DNA of 64,000 nt from NCBI GenBank assembly GCA_003225175.1, contig QIBA01000045.1, positions 16,170-80,169 on the forward strand, read 5' to 3'. Each line of letters starts with the position of its first letter. Positions within the stretch are counted from its first letter, which is position 1. This DNA comes from Acidobacteriota bacterium (lineage in GTDB: Bacteria > Acidobacteriota > Terriglobia > Terriglobales > Acidobacteriaceae). Positions 1 through 9,062 of this stretch are shown here, piece by piece. Both the position numbers and the translations under genes were made by a program. The notes beneath the pieces were generated by a model. It searched no databases. It saw only the letters and a program-made list of their open reading frames with translations, and was not told the DNA's origin.

Positions 1-507
1 ACTTTTAGAAACATTGCGGGCACGGTGAACTCTATCGATACTTCTGCGGGAACGATCACGGTGATGGATCTGATCCGCAAGAAGAGTGCGATCATAAGGG
101 TCACGCCGGAAACTCAAATGCGCAAGATTCCGCCCGAGGTCGCGCAACGAATCGCGATGTTCCTGAAGCGTCCTGCCGCTGCGGGCAGCGCCGAACAGGC
201 GTCGAGTCCTCCACCCCAAGGCGGCGGACAACAAATGCGCGCTGGCGGAGGCTCACGCGGTCCTGGTGGCGGGCCGGATTTTCAGCAGATTATCCGTCGC
301 ATGCCGGCGGCCTCGCTGCCGGATCTTCAACAAGGCGACGCGGTGATGATTGTGACGACAGATGCCCCGGCTGACCAACAGGTTATTGCTCTCACTCTCT
401 TAAGTGGCGTTGAACCGATCCTTACTGCCGCTCCGACGCAAGCTAGCGCTGCCAATTTACTCTCCGGATGGAGCATGGGGAGCGACGCTGAAGGCGGAAA
501 TCAGTGA
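1..507 (+). CDS. DUF5666-like secreted protein, 5' end outside window (partial)
   Basis: The open frame runs from the first base of the window with no stop before it, and codons upstream of the first GTG (25) continue the same fold, so the gene starts outside the window. The visible N-terminal part reads as a small beta-domain (GTVNSIDTSAGTITV, then VTPETQMRKI), the pattern of the DUF5666 family common in secreted acidobacterial proteins. From about residue 55 the protein becomes Gly/Pro/Gln rich (two GGG stretches) and ends in a second ordered segment with ALTLLSGVEP. Its stop codon TGA overlaps the GTG start of the next gene, which implies one transcript and coupled translation with the TonB-dependent receptor. 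Function unknown; the family name is a pattern match only. Confidence 0.7.
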   Translation, partial: TFRNIAGTVNSIDTSAGTITVMDLIRKKSAIIRVTPETQMRKIPPEVAQRIAMFLKRPAAAGSAEQASSPPPQGGGQQMRAGGGSRGPGGGPDFQQIIRRMPAASLPDLQQGDAVMIVTTDAPADQQVIALTLLSGVEPILTAAPTQASAANLLSGWSMGSDAEGGNQ

Positions 508-3440
508 AAGTCGCTTCTCATAATTTTTATTCAGGCGAAGACTACGTGACATCTTGTTCGTTCCAATTGCGACGTTTTGCTTTAGCCGTTTTTTCCTTCC
601 TGATTTTTTCCTCTTCTTTCTTACTTGCCCAAACCAGTGTGCTACGCGGGAGAGTGACAGATCCCAGCGGGGCGGTTATTCCGAATGCAGTGGTCACGGC
701 GAAATCATCGAGTGGGCAGGCGAGTAGTGGGACTTCTGGCGGTGACGGTCAATATCAAATCAAAGGGCTTGCTCCAGGACAGTACGCGGTCTCAGCTACG
801 GCTCAGGGCTTTGCTCCATTTTCGAAAAGTTCCGTTACAATTTCCGAAGGACACCCTCTCACACTCGATATTCCACTTGAGATCGAAGTGGTACACCAGA
901 ATATCGATGTTCAGTCAGAAGGAAACAACCTCGATACTGCTCCGGCCAACAACTCAAACACCGTCGTCCTGAAAGACAAGGATCTTGACGCATTATCCGA
1001 CGACCCGGATGAGTTGCAATCGGAACTGCAAGCACTCGCCGGGCCTTCGGCTGGTCCCAATGGTGGACAGATGTACATCGACGGATTCACCGGAGGGCAG
1101 CTTCCTCCGAAGTCCGCGATTCGCGAGATTCGTATCAATTCGAATCCTTTCTCCGCGCAGTACGACAGGCTTGGCTTTGGGCGTGTTGAGATCTTTACCA
1201 AACCGGGAACGGATAAGTATCACGGGCAAGTTCAGTTCAACGAAAACAATTCGATCTTCAACTCGCGAAATCCCTTCACCTCAAGCATTGCTACTCCTCC
1301 GGACTATCACACGGAAATGTACGAGGGTAACTTCGGTGGGCCGCTGGGTAAGAAGGCTTCATTTTTTCTGAATGCCCAACGGCGCAACATCGGAGATGTC
1401 GCGATTGTTAGTCCGCAATGCGGCAATTTTGTTCTTCCGGAGTGTGCGCAGCAGACCGTTCCGAATCAGCGTTCCCGAACTGAAGCAGGACCGCGCCTCG
1501 ACTATCAGGTCTCAAGCAATAACACGTTGACTGCGCGATACGAATATGAAGGAGCGCATGAGAAGAACGATGGCATTGGTCAAACCCAGAGCCGTATCAA
1601 CCTGGCCTCGCTCGGTTACAACCTCGACAGCTCTGAACATAACCTGCAGGTCAGCGATACGCAGGTGCTTGGCACAAAAGTAGTGAATGAAACGCGGTTG
1701 CAGTATCAACGCGTGCACAGCGATCAGACGCCGCTCAGCACTGCCCCGGAACTCTCCGTTCCAGGATTTTTCGCGACCGGCGGTCGCAGCTCCGGGCACG
1801 TGGTTGATCAGGAAAACCATTACGAACTTCAGAACTACACGTCGATTCTTTCTGGCAATCATTCCGTGAGGTTCGGCGGACGACTGCGTCTGTCGCAGGC
1901 ATCCAATTTGATCGCAGACAATTTCAATGGAACTTTCACATATCCATCGATCGCTGCCTATTCCGTCGGACAGGCGAACCAGTTCTCCATTACCACTGGG
2001 CAACCCCTGATCTCGGACACGTTCGCCGATGTTGGCATCTACGCAGAAGACGACTGGAAGGCGCGGGCGAACTTAACCGTCAGCTATGGCCTGCGTTACG
2101 AAACACAAAGCGCTATTCACGATTACACCGACTTCGCACCGAGGATTGGAGTTGCACTTGGACTGGGCAAGAAAGGCTCAGCCCCAAAGACCGTTGTGCG
2201 CGCGGGATTCGGCATCTTCTACGACCGCTTTCCGCAGAGTCTCGTTCTGCAGGCGAGTCGATTGAACGGAACCAATCAGCAGTCATTCATAGTGCCGTCG
2301 CCACAGTTTGGACCGGATAACATTCCATCATCGTTCAATGGATTCACAGGCGTGTCGCCAGCGGTCTACCGCATCGATTCGAATCTGCGCGCACCATATG
2401 TGATCCAAACGGCCGCTGGCATTGAGCATCAGCTCAACAAGGCAATAAAACTTTCTGTTAGTTACCTGAATTCCCGCGGACTTCATCAGCTCTTCACGAA
2501 CAACATCAATGCTCCCTTTCCGGGAACTTTTCCCGCAAACCCTGTTTGTCCTCTGGGCTGCGGGCTGGGAAACATCTATGCGTACGAATCCCAGGGGATC
2601 TTCAAGCAGAATCAATTAATCAGCAACCTAAACATGCGCTACGGGCCGAACCTTTCGATCTTCGGGTTCTATTCGTTGAGTTTCGCAGACAGCGACACCG
2701 GGGGATCAGGCAGCTTTCCAACCAATCCATATAACCCGAGCGCCGACTATGGCCGCGGTGCCTTCGATGTGCGCCAGCGGTTATTCGTGGGCGGCACATT
2801 CACAGCTCCCTACGGATTCCGCCTGAGTCCATTCATGTTTGCGAACTCGGGCACACCTTATAACATCACGATTCCTGAGGATCTCCTCGGTACTTCGATC
2901 TTCAACGCCAGACCGGGATTCGCCGCGCCATCTGCCCAATGCGCATCATTCTCAACCACGAATCCTCAGTGCTTCTTCATTCCACTTGCCGGACAGACCT
3001 ACACTCCGATCCCAGTCAACTTGGGCGAGGGACCAGCAAACGTCACAGTCAACCTTCGCGTTAGCAAAACGATCGGCCTTGGTGAGCGACTCGAAGGTTC
3101 TGGCAACGCCGGAGCGAATCGCGGCGGGCGCGGCGGTGGAGGTGGGGAAGGCGGGCACGAACACGGAGGCTTTGGCGGTTTCGGCGGGCCCGGGGGCGGC
3201 AGGGGCGGAATCTTCGGCGGAGGCTCCAGTGGCCGCCGTTACAATTTGACATTCAGCGTCTCTGCCCGCAATTTGTTCAATCACCAGAATCTGGCGCCAC
3301 CGGTCGGAGTGCTTAGCCGCCAAGCGCTCATTCCCAACGCAAACACGAACTTTGGGGAATCAATCTCTATGGCGAATGGACCATTTAATACCCAGGCTGC
3401 GAACCGGCGAATTGATCTTCAAGTGCAGTTTTCGTTCTAG
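504..3440 (+). CDS. Oar-type TonB-dependent receptor with glycine-rich insertion
   Basis: Outer-membrane protein of 978 residues. An N-terminal signal region (about 1-43, ending FLLAQ) is followed by a carboxypeptidase-regulatory-like domain (about 46-125, LRGRVTDPSGAVIPNA), a plug-like segment with QMYIDGFTGG and RVEIFTKPGTDKYHG (about 185-245) and a long beta-barrel ending in the terminal aromatic VQFSF typical of outer-membrane barrels. Family knowledge suggests TonB-driven uptake of a large substrate, possibly sugar-derived, but nothing here identifies it. The start GTG at 504 overlaps the previous stop; the 43-residue leader is long and a later start is possible. About 46 residues near 865-910 are almost pure glycine with a few Arg/His, inserted between two barrel strands, which is unusual for this family. 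Confidence 0.9.
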   Translation: MKVASHNFYSGEDYVTSCSFQLRRFALAVFSFLIFSSSFLLAQTSVLRGRVTDPSGAVIPNAVVTAKSSSGQASSGTSGGDGQYQIKGLAPGQYAVSATAQGFAPFSKSSVTISEGHPLTLDIPLEIEVVHQNIDVQSEGNNLDTAPANNSNTVVLKDKDLDALSDDPDELQSELQALAGPSAGPNGGQMYIDGFTGGQLPPKSAIREIRINSNPFSAQYDRLGFGRVEIFTKPGTDKYHGQVQFNENNSIFNSRNPFTSSIATPPDYHTEMYEGNFGGPLGKKASFFLNAQRRNIGDVAIVSPQCGNFVLPECAQQTVPNQRSRTEAGPRLDYQVSSNNTLTARYEYEGAHEKNDGIGQTQSRINLASLGYNLDSSEHNLQVSDTQVLGTKVVNETRLQYQRVHSDQTPLSTAPELSVPGFFATGGRSSGHVVDQENHYELQNYTSILSGNHSVRFGGRLRLSQASNLIADNFNGTFTYPSIAAYSVGQANQFSITTGQPLISDTFADVGIYAEDDWKARANLTVSYGLRYETQSAIHDYTDFAPRIGVALGLGKKGSAPKTVVRAGFGIFYDRFPQSLVLQASRLNGTNQQSFIVPSPQFGPDNIPSSFNGFTGVSPAVYRIDSNLRAPYVIQTAAGIEHQLNKAIKLSVSYLNSRGLHQLFTNNINAPFPGTFPANPVCPLGCGLGNIYAYESQGIFKQNQLISNLNMRYGPNLSIFGFYSLSFADSDTGGSGSFPTNPYNPSADYGRGAFDVRQRLFVGGTFTAPYGFRLSPFMFANSGTPYNITIPEDLLGTSIFNARPGFAAPSAQCASFSTTNPQCFFIPLAGQTYTPIPVNLGEGPANVTVNLRVSKTIGLGERLEGSGNAGANRGGRGGGGGEGGHEHGGFGGFGGPGGGRGGIFGGGSSGRRYNLTFSVSARNLFNHQNLAPPVGVLSRQALIPNANTNFGESISMANGPFNTQAANRRIDLQVQFSF

Positions 3441-4109
3441 CCTGCAACGGCCCTGCGAAAAATCGGTACAAAGAGTAAGACACCGGAATTTCTCGAATTT
3501 CGTCTGAAAATCATCGAATTCTGCCAAACATTTGAAAATCTCGACTAAAGGCAGGGAACATCAGGGATCCAGGGATTTTGCTCCCAACCTGCTGTCCCTG
3601 GGCATGCTTAAACATGATTCCGCCTGGCGATACGTAACCCTAACCAGGAATGCTCAGGGATTTCCGTCGAGTTCGCCAGTCTTTTGTCCCTGTTTGCCTC
3701 CGCACATGAACCAGCTGAGCCCTGGATTGAGGGAGACCAAAGGAATCGTCACCACCCGAACCTGCCCATAACCGTTCCGTACTACGCTCATCGTTATTTA
3801 TCCCCTCTTTTTGCAAATTAATCCCTTGATAACGCCCTATCGACTGTTTTATTCTTCGCGGCCAATAGAGCCGAGTTGCTCGTTGGTTTCGAGCAATGTA
3901 ATCGGCCCGAGGGTTGTGAATTTAGTCTGGAGTCAGCCCCTTTAATGGTTTGACTCGCTGGGGTGGAGAGGATTCGTGAGAGGGATTTCAAAAACAAAAT
4001 CCCGCCGCCGTACTGTATCCGCCTGCACAGACCTGCTGTTTGTCTCGCCGTTAGCTACCAGCCTTGAACATTTCCAAACTCTTTCCATTCCGAATCGGAG
4101 GCGAAATCC
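3441..4109. other. Intergenic region, no convincing gene
   Basis: These 669 bases separate two receptor genes. The only sizeable open frame (3532-3771, plus) lacks a ribosome site and has no protein-like composition. The segment repeats short AGGGAT/CCCTG words around 3559-3700 but shows no long hairpin with a T-run. The last part (4098-4109) carries the ribosome site of the next gene, so the promoter of that gene should lie here; no clear -35/-10 pair was identified. Confidence 0.5.
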
Positions 4110-7100
4110 ATGAAAGCTCGATTTACCAGAGCTCTTGTACTGCTTGGGGCATTTCTGTGTTTGGTGGGGATCAGCTTTGCTCAGACAGGCACATCTTCTG
4201 TCCGCGGCACGGTCACCGATCCGCAAGGACGCGTCGTGCCAAGCGCGTTCGTTACTTTGACCAGCACAGGTACGGGAATCGTTCGTACACAAAAGACCGG
4301 ACCTGTCGGCAACTTCTCCTTTGACCTTGTTCCTCCGGGTGATTACCGGCTCGAAATCGAAGCTCCCGGGTTCCAAAAATCGTTATTGGAGAACGTTCAC
4401 GCTCTGGTGGCGACGCCTTCAGATCTGTCCGTGATCTTACGAGTCGGAGCAACAACGCAGACCGTAGAAGTGATCGCCGAAAATTCCGCCGTTCAAGTGA
4501 ATACGCAGGACTCAAGCCTCGGCAACACCATTGTCAGTCAGCAGATCACACAGCTGCCATTGGACGCTCGTAACGTGCTGTCTCTGCTGAGCCTCCAGCC
4601 TGGAGTAACGAGAGACGGTTACGTAGCTGGCGGTCGAATGGATCAGGCGAATGTCACGCTTGACGGTGTTGACATTAATGATGCGGAAAAAAATCAAGCT
4701 GGACCCGACACGTTGAATTCCAGCACTGCAGCTAGCCCAATTGCCGGACCAGTTCTGCGTTTGAATGCAGACGCTATCGAGGAGTTTCGCCTTTCGACAG
4801 TGTCGTCAAATTCATCGGGTGGCCGTTCTTCGGGAGCCCAAATCCAGCTGGTCAGCAAGAGCGGAACAAACCGGTTTCGTGGAACCCTGTCGGAATTTCA
4901 TCGAAATACCATCTTCGAGGCCAATGACTGGTTTAACAATCACAATGGAATACCGCGGCCCGCACTAATTCGAAATACTTTTGGCCCTTCGATTGGTGGA
5001 CCGATCATCAAGGATAAATTTTTCTTTTTTTACAGCTACGAGGGACGGCGGGATGCGAGCCAAAATCCTAGCTCTCCGAGCACCGTCCCACTTCCTTCCC
5101 TCGCTCAGGGAATTGTCAAGTTCAAGGATTCCAACGGCAATTTCCAGCAGATCAACGCTACCGATATTGCCAACATCTTTCCCGATACAGGCGGAGTCAA
5201 TCCTGTCGCGCTCACGGCCCTGGCCCAGGGAGCCAAATTTGCGGCAAACAGCAATGCGGTAGGCGATGGACTAAATACGGCTGGAAACGTATTCAACGCT
5301 CCAGTTCCAGTTCACCTTAATTCCCATTCGCTAAGACTCGACTACTCGCTGAACCAAAACCAGCAGCTATTTGTCCGCACGAATGTGATCTACGACCACG
5401 TTCAACAAACGCCAGCGTTCGCAACCGGCACAGCGCCAAGGATTTGGAGTCACCCTTGGGGCCTAGCGGTTGGGCACACCTGGAGTATCAACAGTAATCT
5501 TGTCAATAATTTCCGTTACGGCATGACACGGCAGTCAGTCACAAACGGAGGAGAGCTGGCAGGGAATTTAGCATATTTCCGTCTCGTGTATCAGCCAGCG
5601 AACCTCACTTACGCCAGCAGCCGGACAACACCCGTCAACAATTTCGTTGACGATGTCTCGTGGACCAAAGGACGCCATACCTTACAGTTTGGCGCCAACA
5701 TCGAGACCATCAGCAACGCGAGCGTGAATTTCAGTAATTCGTTTGATACAGCAACTACGAATCCTTCGGGATACAAGACCAATCTGTTGATTAACGCGAT
5801 CAATCTGTACCTGAACGAAAATCGTGGGTACAAGGTTGCATCCAGTTTCAAGAGTTCGGTCGAGAATGCTGTCACCGCTCTGCTTGGCCGATACACGCAA
5901 TACACTGCCAATTTCCTATTCAATCGTGACGGTTCACTTTTGAATTTTGGCTCTCCGACCAAACGCGACTTCGCTACCCAAGGGTATGAGGGCTACTTCC
6001 AGGACGTCTGGAAGATGAATCAGAATCTCACTGTCACTGCTGGGCTTCGCTACAGCCTGTGGCGTCCGGTGTACGAGAAGAATGGATTCGAAGTACAACC
6101 AAGCATTCCTCTCGGACAGATCTTTCAGAAACGTGTAGACGCCATGAACGCTGGCAGCGCATATCTGCAAGACATCATCATCAACAAATCAGGTCCTGTA
6201 AATGGCGGCCCACCGCTTTATAACTGGGATAAGACAGTCTTCCTGCCACGGCTGGGTATTGCCTGGTCTCCGAGGACTGGCGATGGATTCTGGTCGAAGG
6301 TCTTCGGTAGAAACAACGCCAGCGTGATACGGGGAGGATTTGCGATGCTGCCCGACTACTTCGGGGAAGCGATCGCGACCTTCTTCGACACGCGCAATAC
6401 CCTGGGATTCGGGTCCAAAACTGTGATCCCGGTGAACACGTATAACGTGGGTTGCGGTCATTACGTGGTGGACGGCAATCAGTTACCCTCTTGCACGTCA
6501 GCACCTGGGCCACTGTTTACATCGTTTACCCAAAACGTTCGGACTCTGCCGCTGATTACGGTACCTGGTAATCTGACCTTCCCGTTGCAGCAGACCGAAC
6601 AAGACTTCCCTACTCGGATCGAGTCTTCTCTGAACTCCCAGCTCCAGACGCCAAAGAATTACGCTGTCAGCCTAACGTACGAACGCGAGATGCCGAAGGG
6701 AGGCGTGCTGCAATTCTCTTACCTCGGACGCTTTGCTCGCGACCTGCTCGCACAAAAGGACATCGCGACACCTGCGGACCTGAGAGATCCAAAGAGCGGC
6801 ATGGACTTCTATACGGCTGCCACGATTCTGGAAAAGGCTCGCCAAGCTGGAGTGCCATTCAGCCAGGTAGGAACTCCCGGCGGCGCGGTCCCGGTCATTC
6901 CCTACTTCGAAAATCTTTTTCCCGTGTCGGGAATGAATGCCAATTTGTGCTCTTCTAAAAAACCGTGTGTTTCCTCCACTCAGGCGGTATATCAGGATGC
7001 GCTCATCAATACCAACGACTGGACGACGATCATGCTCGATATGGAGAACCTGTCGAACATCGGGCCGCACGCGTTCTACCAGCCGCAGTATGGCGCTCTC

Positions 7101-7922
7101 ACTACTTGGTCAACCTTCGCGTACTCGAACTATCACGCTCTGGCAGCTTCTTATCGCCAGCGCTTGCGCGATCTGACGATTGATTTCAACTACACCTTCT
7201 CACATTCGCTCGACAATGCCTCCGGATTGCAAGCCTATGGGGCTTACAACGATTCGGCGCTCATCCTCAACCCGTTCCGTCCGCAAGACGCATACGCCGC
7301 TTCGGACTTCGACAGCCGCCACGTCATCAACGTCAACTCAGTCTGGCAACTACCGTTCGGGAACGGCAAGTTGCTGGGTAGCGACGCTCACGGAGCGGTC
7401 CAGCAGATCATTGGTGGCTGGCAACTCTCCAACGTATTCCGCTTCAATACCGGCACACCATTTGGCGCTCCTTACGATGCGGCTGAGTGGTCGACCAACT
7501 GGGAAGTGCAGAGTTATACCAGTCTGAGAGGGCCGGTACCGAACAACGGCTGCAGCACGCGCGTCGTTGCGACTCCGCAGTACTTTGGCGCTTGCGAGCC
7601 AACTGCCTTCCTGAACTTCCGAAACTCCTATCCCGGCGAGACGGGATTGAGGAACTACTTCCGCTATCCGCACTTCATCAATCTCGATTTGGGAATGGGT
7701 AAGACCTGGGTAATGCCTTACAACGAGAACCACAGTCTGCAGTTCCGTTGGGAGGTATTCAACCTGACCAACACGCAGCAGTTCCAGGGAATTGATTTCA
7801 GCCGCAGTGGTTACGGAATCAGTCCTGGATCAACTGCGCCATCCCCGAACTTCAGCAACTGGAAAACCATGGTCCCGAACACATATAGGGTCATGCAGGC
7901 CGGCTTGCGTTACTCGTTCTAG
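4110..7922 (+). CDS. Oar-type TonB-dependent receptor
   Basis: Large outer-membrane receptor of 1270 residues. A signal peptide ends at SFAQ (about residue 25); the carboxypeptidase-regulatory-like domain follows (about 29-110, VRGTVTDPQGRVVPSAFVTL and NFSFDLVPPGDYRLEIEAPG). A plug-like region with LPLDARNVLSLLSLQPGV and VTLDGVDINDAEKN (about 150-190) precedes a very long barrel ending GLRYSF. The start is supported by GGAGGCG eight bases upstream of ATG. It stands alone between a 669-base spacer and a clear terminator, so it is probably monocistronic. The substrate cannot be read from the sequence. It differs strongly from the receptors at 504 and 46449, so the three are old paralogues, not recent copies. 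Confidence 0.92.
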   Translation: MKARFTRALVLLGAFLCLVGISFAQTGTSSVRGTVTDPQGRVVPSAFVTLTSTGTGIVRTQKTGPVGNFSFDLVPPGDYRLEIEAPGFQKSLLENVHALVATPSDLSVILRVGATTQTVEVIAENSAVQVNTQDSSLGNTIVSQQITQLPLDARNVLSLLSLQPGVTRDGYVAGGRMDQANVTLDGVDINDAEKNQAGPDTLNSSTAASPIAGPVLRLNADAIEEFRLSTVSSNSSGGRSSGAQIQLVSKSGTNRFRGTLSEFHRNTIFEANDWFNNHNGIPRPALIRNTFGPSIGGPIIKDKFFFFYSYEGRRDASQNPSSPSTVPLPSLAQGIVKFKDSNGNFQQINATDIANIFPDTGGVNPVALTALAQGAKFAANSNAVGDGLNTAGNVFNAPVPVHLNSHSLRLDYSLNQNQQLFVRTNVIYDHVQQTPAFATGTAPRIWSHPWGLAVGHTWSINSNLVNNFRYGMTRQSVTNGGELAGNLAYFRLVYQPANLTYASSRTTPVNNFVDDVSWTKGRHTLQFGANIETISNASVNFSNSFDTATTNPSGYKTNLLINAINLYLNENRGYKVASSFKSSVENAVTALLGRYTQYTANFLFNRDGSLLNFGSPTKRDFATQGYEGYFQDVWKMNQNLTVTAGLRYSLWRPVYEKNGFEVQPSIPLGQIFQKRVDAMNAGSAYLQDIIINKSGPVNGGPPLYNWDKTVFLPRLGIAWSPRTGDGFWSKVFGRNNASVIRGGFAMLPDYFGEAIATFFDTRNTLGFGSKTVIPVNTYNVGCGHYVVDGNQLPSCTSAPGPLFTSFTQNVRTLPLITVPGNLTFPLQQTEQDFPTRIESSLNSQLQTPKNYAVSLTYEREMPKGGVLQFSYLGRFARDLLAQKDIATPADLRDPKSGMDFYTAATILEKARQAGVPFSQVGTPGGAVPVIPYFENLFPVSGMNANLCSSKKPCVSSTQAVYQDALINTNDWTTIMLDMENLSNIGPHAFYQPQYGALTTWSTFAYSNYHALAASYRQRLRDLTIDFNYTFSHSLDNASGLQAYGAYNDSALILNPFRPQDAYAASDFDSRHVINVNSVWQLPFGNGKLLGSDAHGAVQQIIGGWQLSNVFRFNTGTPFGAPYDAAEWSTNWEVQSYTSLRGPVPNNGCSTRVVATPQYFGACEPTAFLNFRNSYPGETGLRNYFRYPHFINLDLGMGKTWVMPYNENHSLQFRWEVFNLTNTQQFQGIDFSRSGYGISPGSTAPSPNFSNWKTMVPNTYRVMQAGLRYSF

Positions 7923-7944
7923 CCAGAAGTTTCCAGGCAAAGGG

Positions 7945-7976
7945 AAAGGCCCCTCGGCAACGAGAGGCCTTTTTTC
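7945..7976 (+). terminator. Rho-independent terminator after the receptor gene
   Basis: An 11-bp stem (7946-7956 with 7961-7971, one C/A mismatch) closes a GCAA tetraloop and runs straight into six T residues. It lies 23 bases after the receptor stop codon. Confidence 0.85.
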
Positions 7977-8059
7977 ATTTGTCTTCACCAGGTTGCCGCC
8001 ACAGAAATGATGTGGACTCCGGCTTCTTGTTGTGACACCGATTTCCAGTGGACGGCGAG

Positions 8060-8087
8060 AGTGCTGCACAAACCGCGGCACTTTTTG
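8060..8087 (+). terminator. Second hairpin with T-run, plus orientation
   Basis: GTGCTGC (8061-8067) pairs with GCGGCAC (8075-8081, one G-T pair) around a seven-base loop and is followed by five T residues. It may be a backup terminator between the plus-strand receptor and the convergent minus-strand gene at 8143. Confidence 0.5.
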
Positions 8088-8142
8088 AGCGGGAATTCCG
8101 CGTAGCCGATCCGGCGTAGGTTAACGGGTCAAATAGAAGAAA

Positions 8143-9057
8143 TTACTGCACAGTCAAAAGTTCAATGTCATAGACCAAGTCGCCGGCGGGATTGAAGCGG
8201 TTGGCGGGTCGGTCGCCGAAAGCCAAGACCGCCGGAATCCAGAATCGAGCTTTCTCGCCGACCACCATTAAGGGAATCGCTTCGCGCCATCCCGCCGGAG
8301 CCGTTGCCAGCGTGACCAGTGCAGGGTGATTGCCCATCTCAGTCGTCTCGAACAGCGTGCCATCGCTCTTCCAGCACGAAAAATGAACCATTACTTTGTC
8401 TTTCAAGGAGGGATGAACACTGCCGGTTGCGTCTCTCAATACCTGATAGGCAAGGCCGGATGAAGTTCTGGTTGCGCTTGCGGGAGGCTGCGCCAGATCG
8501 GCAGGAGTAGGCGGCGCTTTGATGATCGACAGAAGCTCGACGTCGAACGTCAGGTCTCCACGCGGCGGTTCTTCGTCTTCTGGTCGTCTCTGACCATGAT
8601 GATGGTGCTCTCTGAACGTGAGATCCTCTGGAACCCAAAGGCGTCTTTTTTCCTCAACTACCATCTCCTTCAGCGCTTCAGAAACGCCAATGATGCCTGC
8701 ATTAAGACAGAGCATTTCTGAGTTGTCCATCGAGGTGGAGGTTGAGAACAAACTGCCGTCGGTTTTCCATGCAACGAAGTTTGCACTTACACAATCGTTG
8801 GTGGCCGGATGCACCGTCCCTATCCCTGCCTTCAGCACCTTCATTGCGAGTCCCGACGAAGTGATCTCGGCGTCAGGCGGCGGTGCTGCGACGTCCGAAG
8901 GAGCCGTGATGACTTGGCCTGTACGAGTGACTTCTACTGTCTGACTCGAAGCTTGGAATGGGCAAATGGAGAGCGTGAGCGCCAGTAGAAGCAAAAAGTT
9001 CACTTCGCCTGTGCTGGTTGCCAACTTGCGTTGTGTCGATCGAGCTTCGTTATGCAT
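8143..9057 (-). CDS. Secreted tandem FKBP-type peptidyl-prolyl isomerase
   Basis: Encodes 304 residues with a hydrophobic leader (about 20-38, ending QASSQ) and two copies of an FKBP-like fold (about 68-180 and 195-304). Both copies begin TSSGLA, continue V-F-W-K-D/S-DG-LF, reach a GW/GV...EALKEM or WREAIPLMVVGEK segment and end in DLTFDVELLSI or DLVYDIELLTV, as in FkpA/SlyD-like isomerases that assist folding outside the cytoplasm. The first copy has an inserted His/Glu-rich loop (REHHHHG). The gene starts five bases after the stop of the minus-strand propeller gene upstream, so the two are probably cotranscribed. Several aromatic active-site residues of classical FKBPs are not obvious, so catalytic activity is uncertain. 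Confidence 0.85.
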   Translation of the reverse strand: MHNEARSTQRKLATSTGEVNFLLLLALTLSICPFQASSQTVEVTRTGQVITAPSDVAAPPPDAEITSSGLAMKVLKAGIGTVHPATNDCVSANFVAWKTDGSLFSTSTSMDNSEMLCLNAGIIGVSEALKEMVVEEKRRLWVPEDLTFREHHHHGQRRPEDEEPPRGDLTFDVELLSIIKAPPTPADLAQPPASATRTSSGLAYQVLRDATGSVHPSLKDKVMVHFSCWKSDGTLFETTEMGNHPALVTLATAPAGWREAIPLMVVGEKARFWIPAVLAFGDRPANRFNPAGDLVYDIELLTVQ

Positions 9058-9062
9058 TTCTG

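Noticed and set aside
3532..3771. 79-codon plus-strand frame between two receptors
   Set aside because: No ribosome site and random-looking composition.
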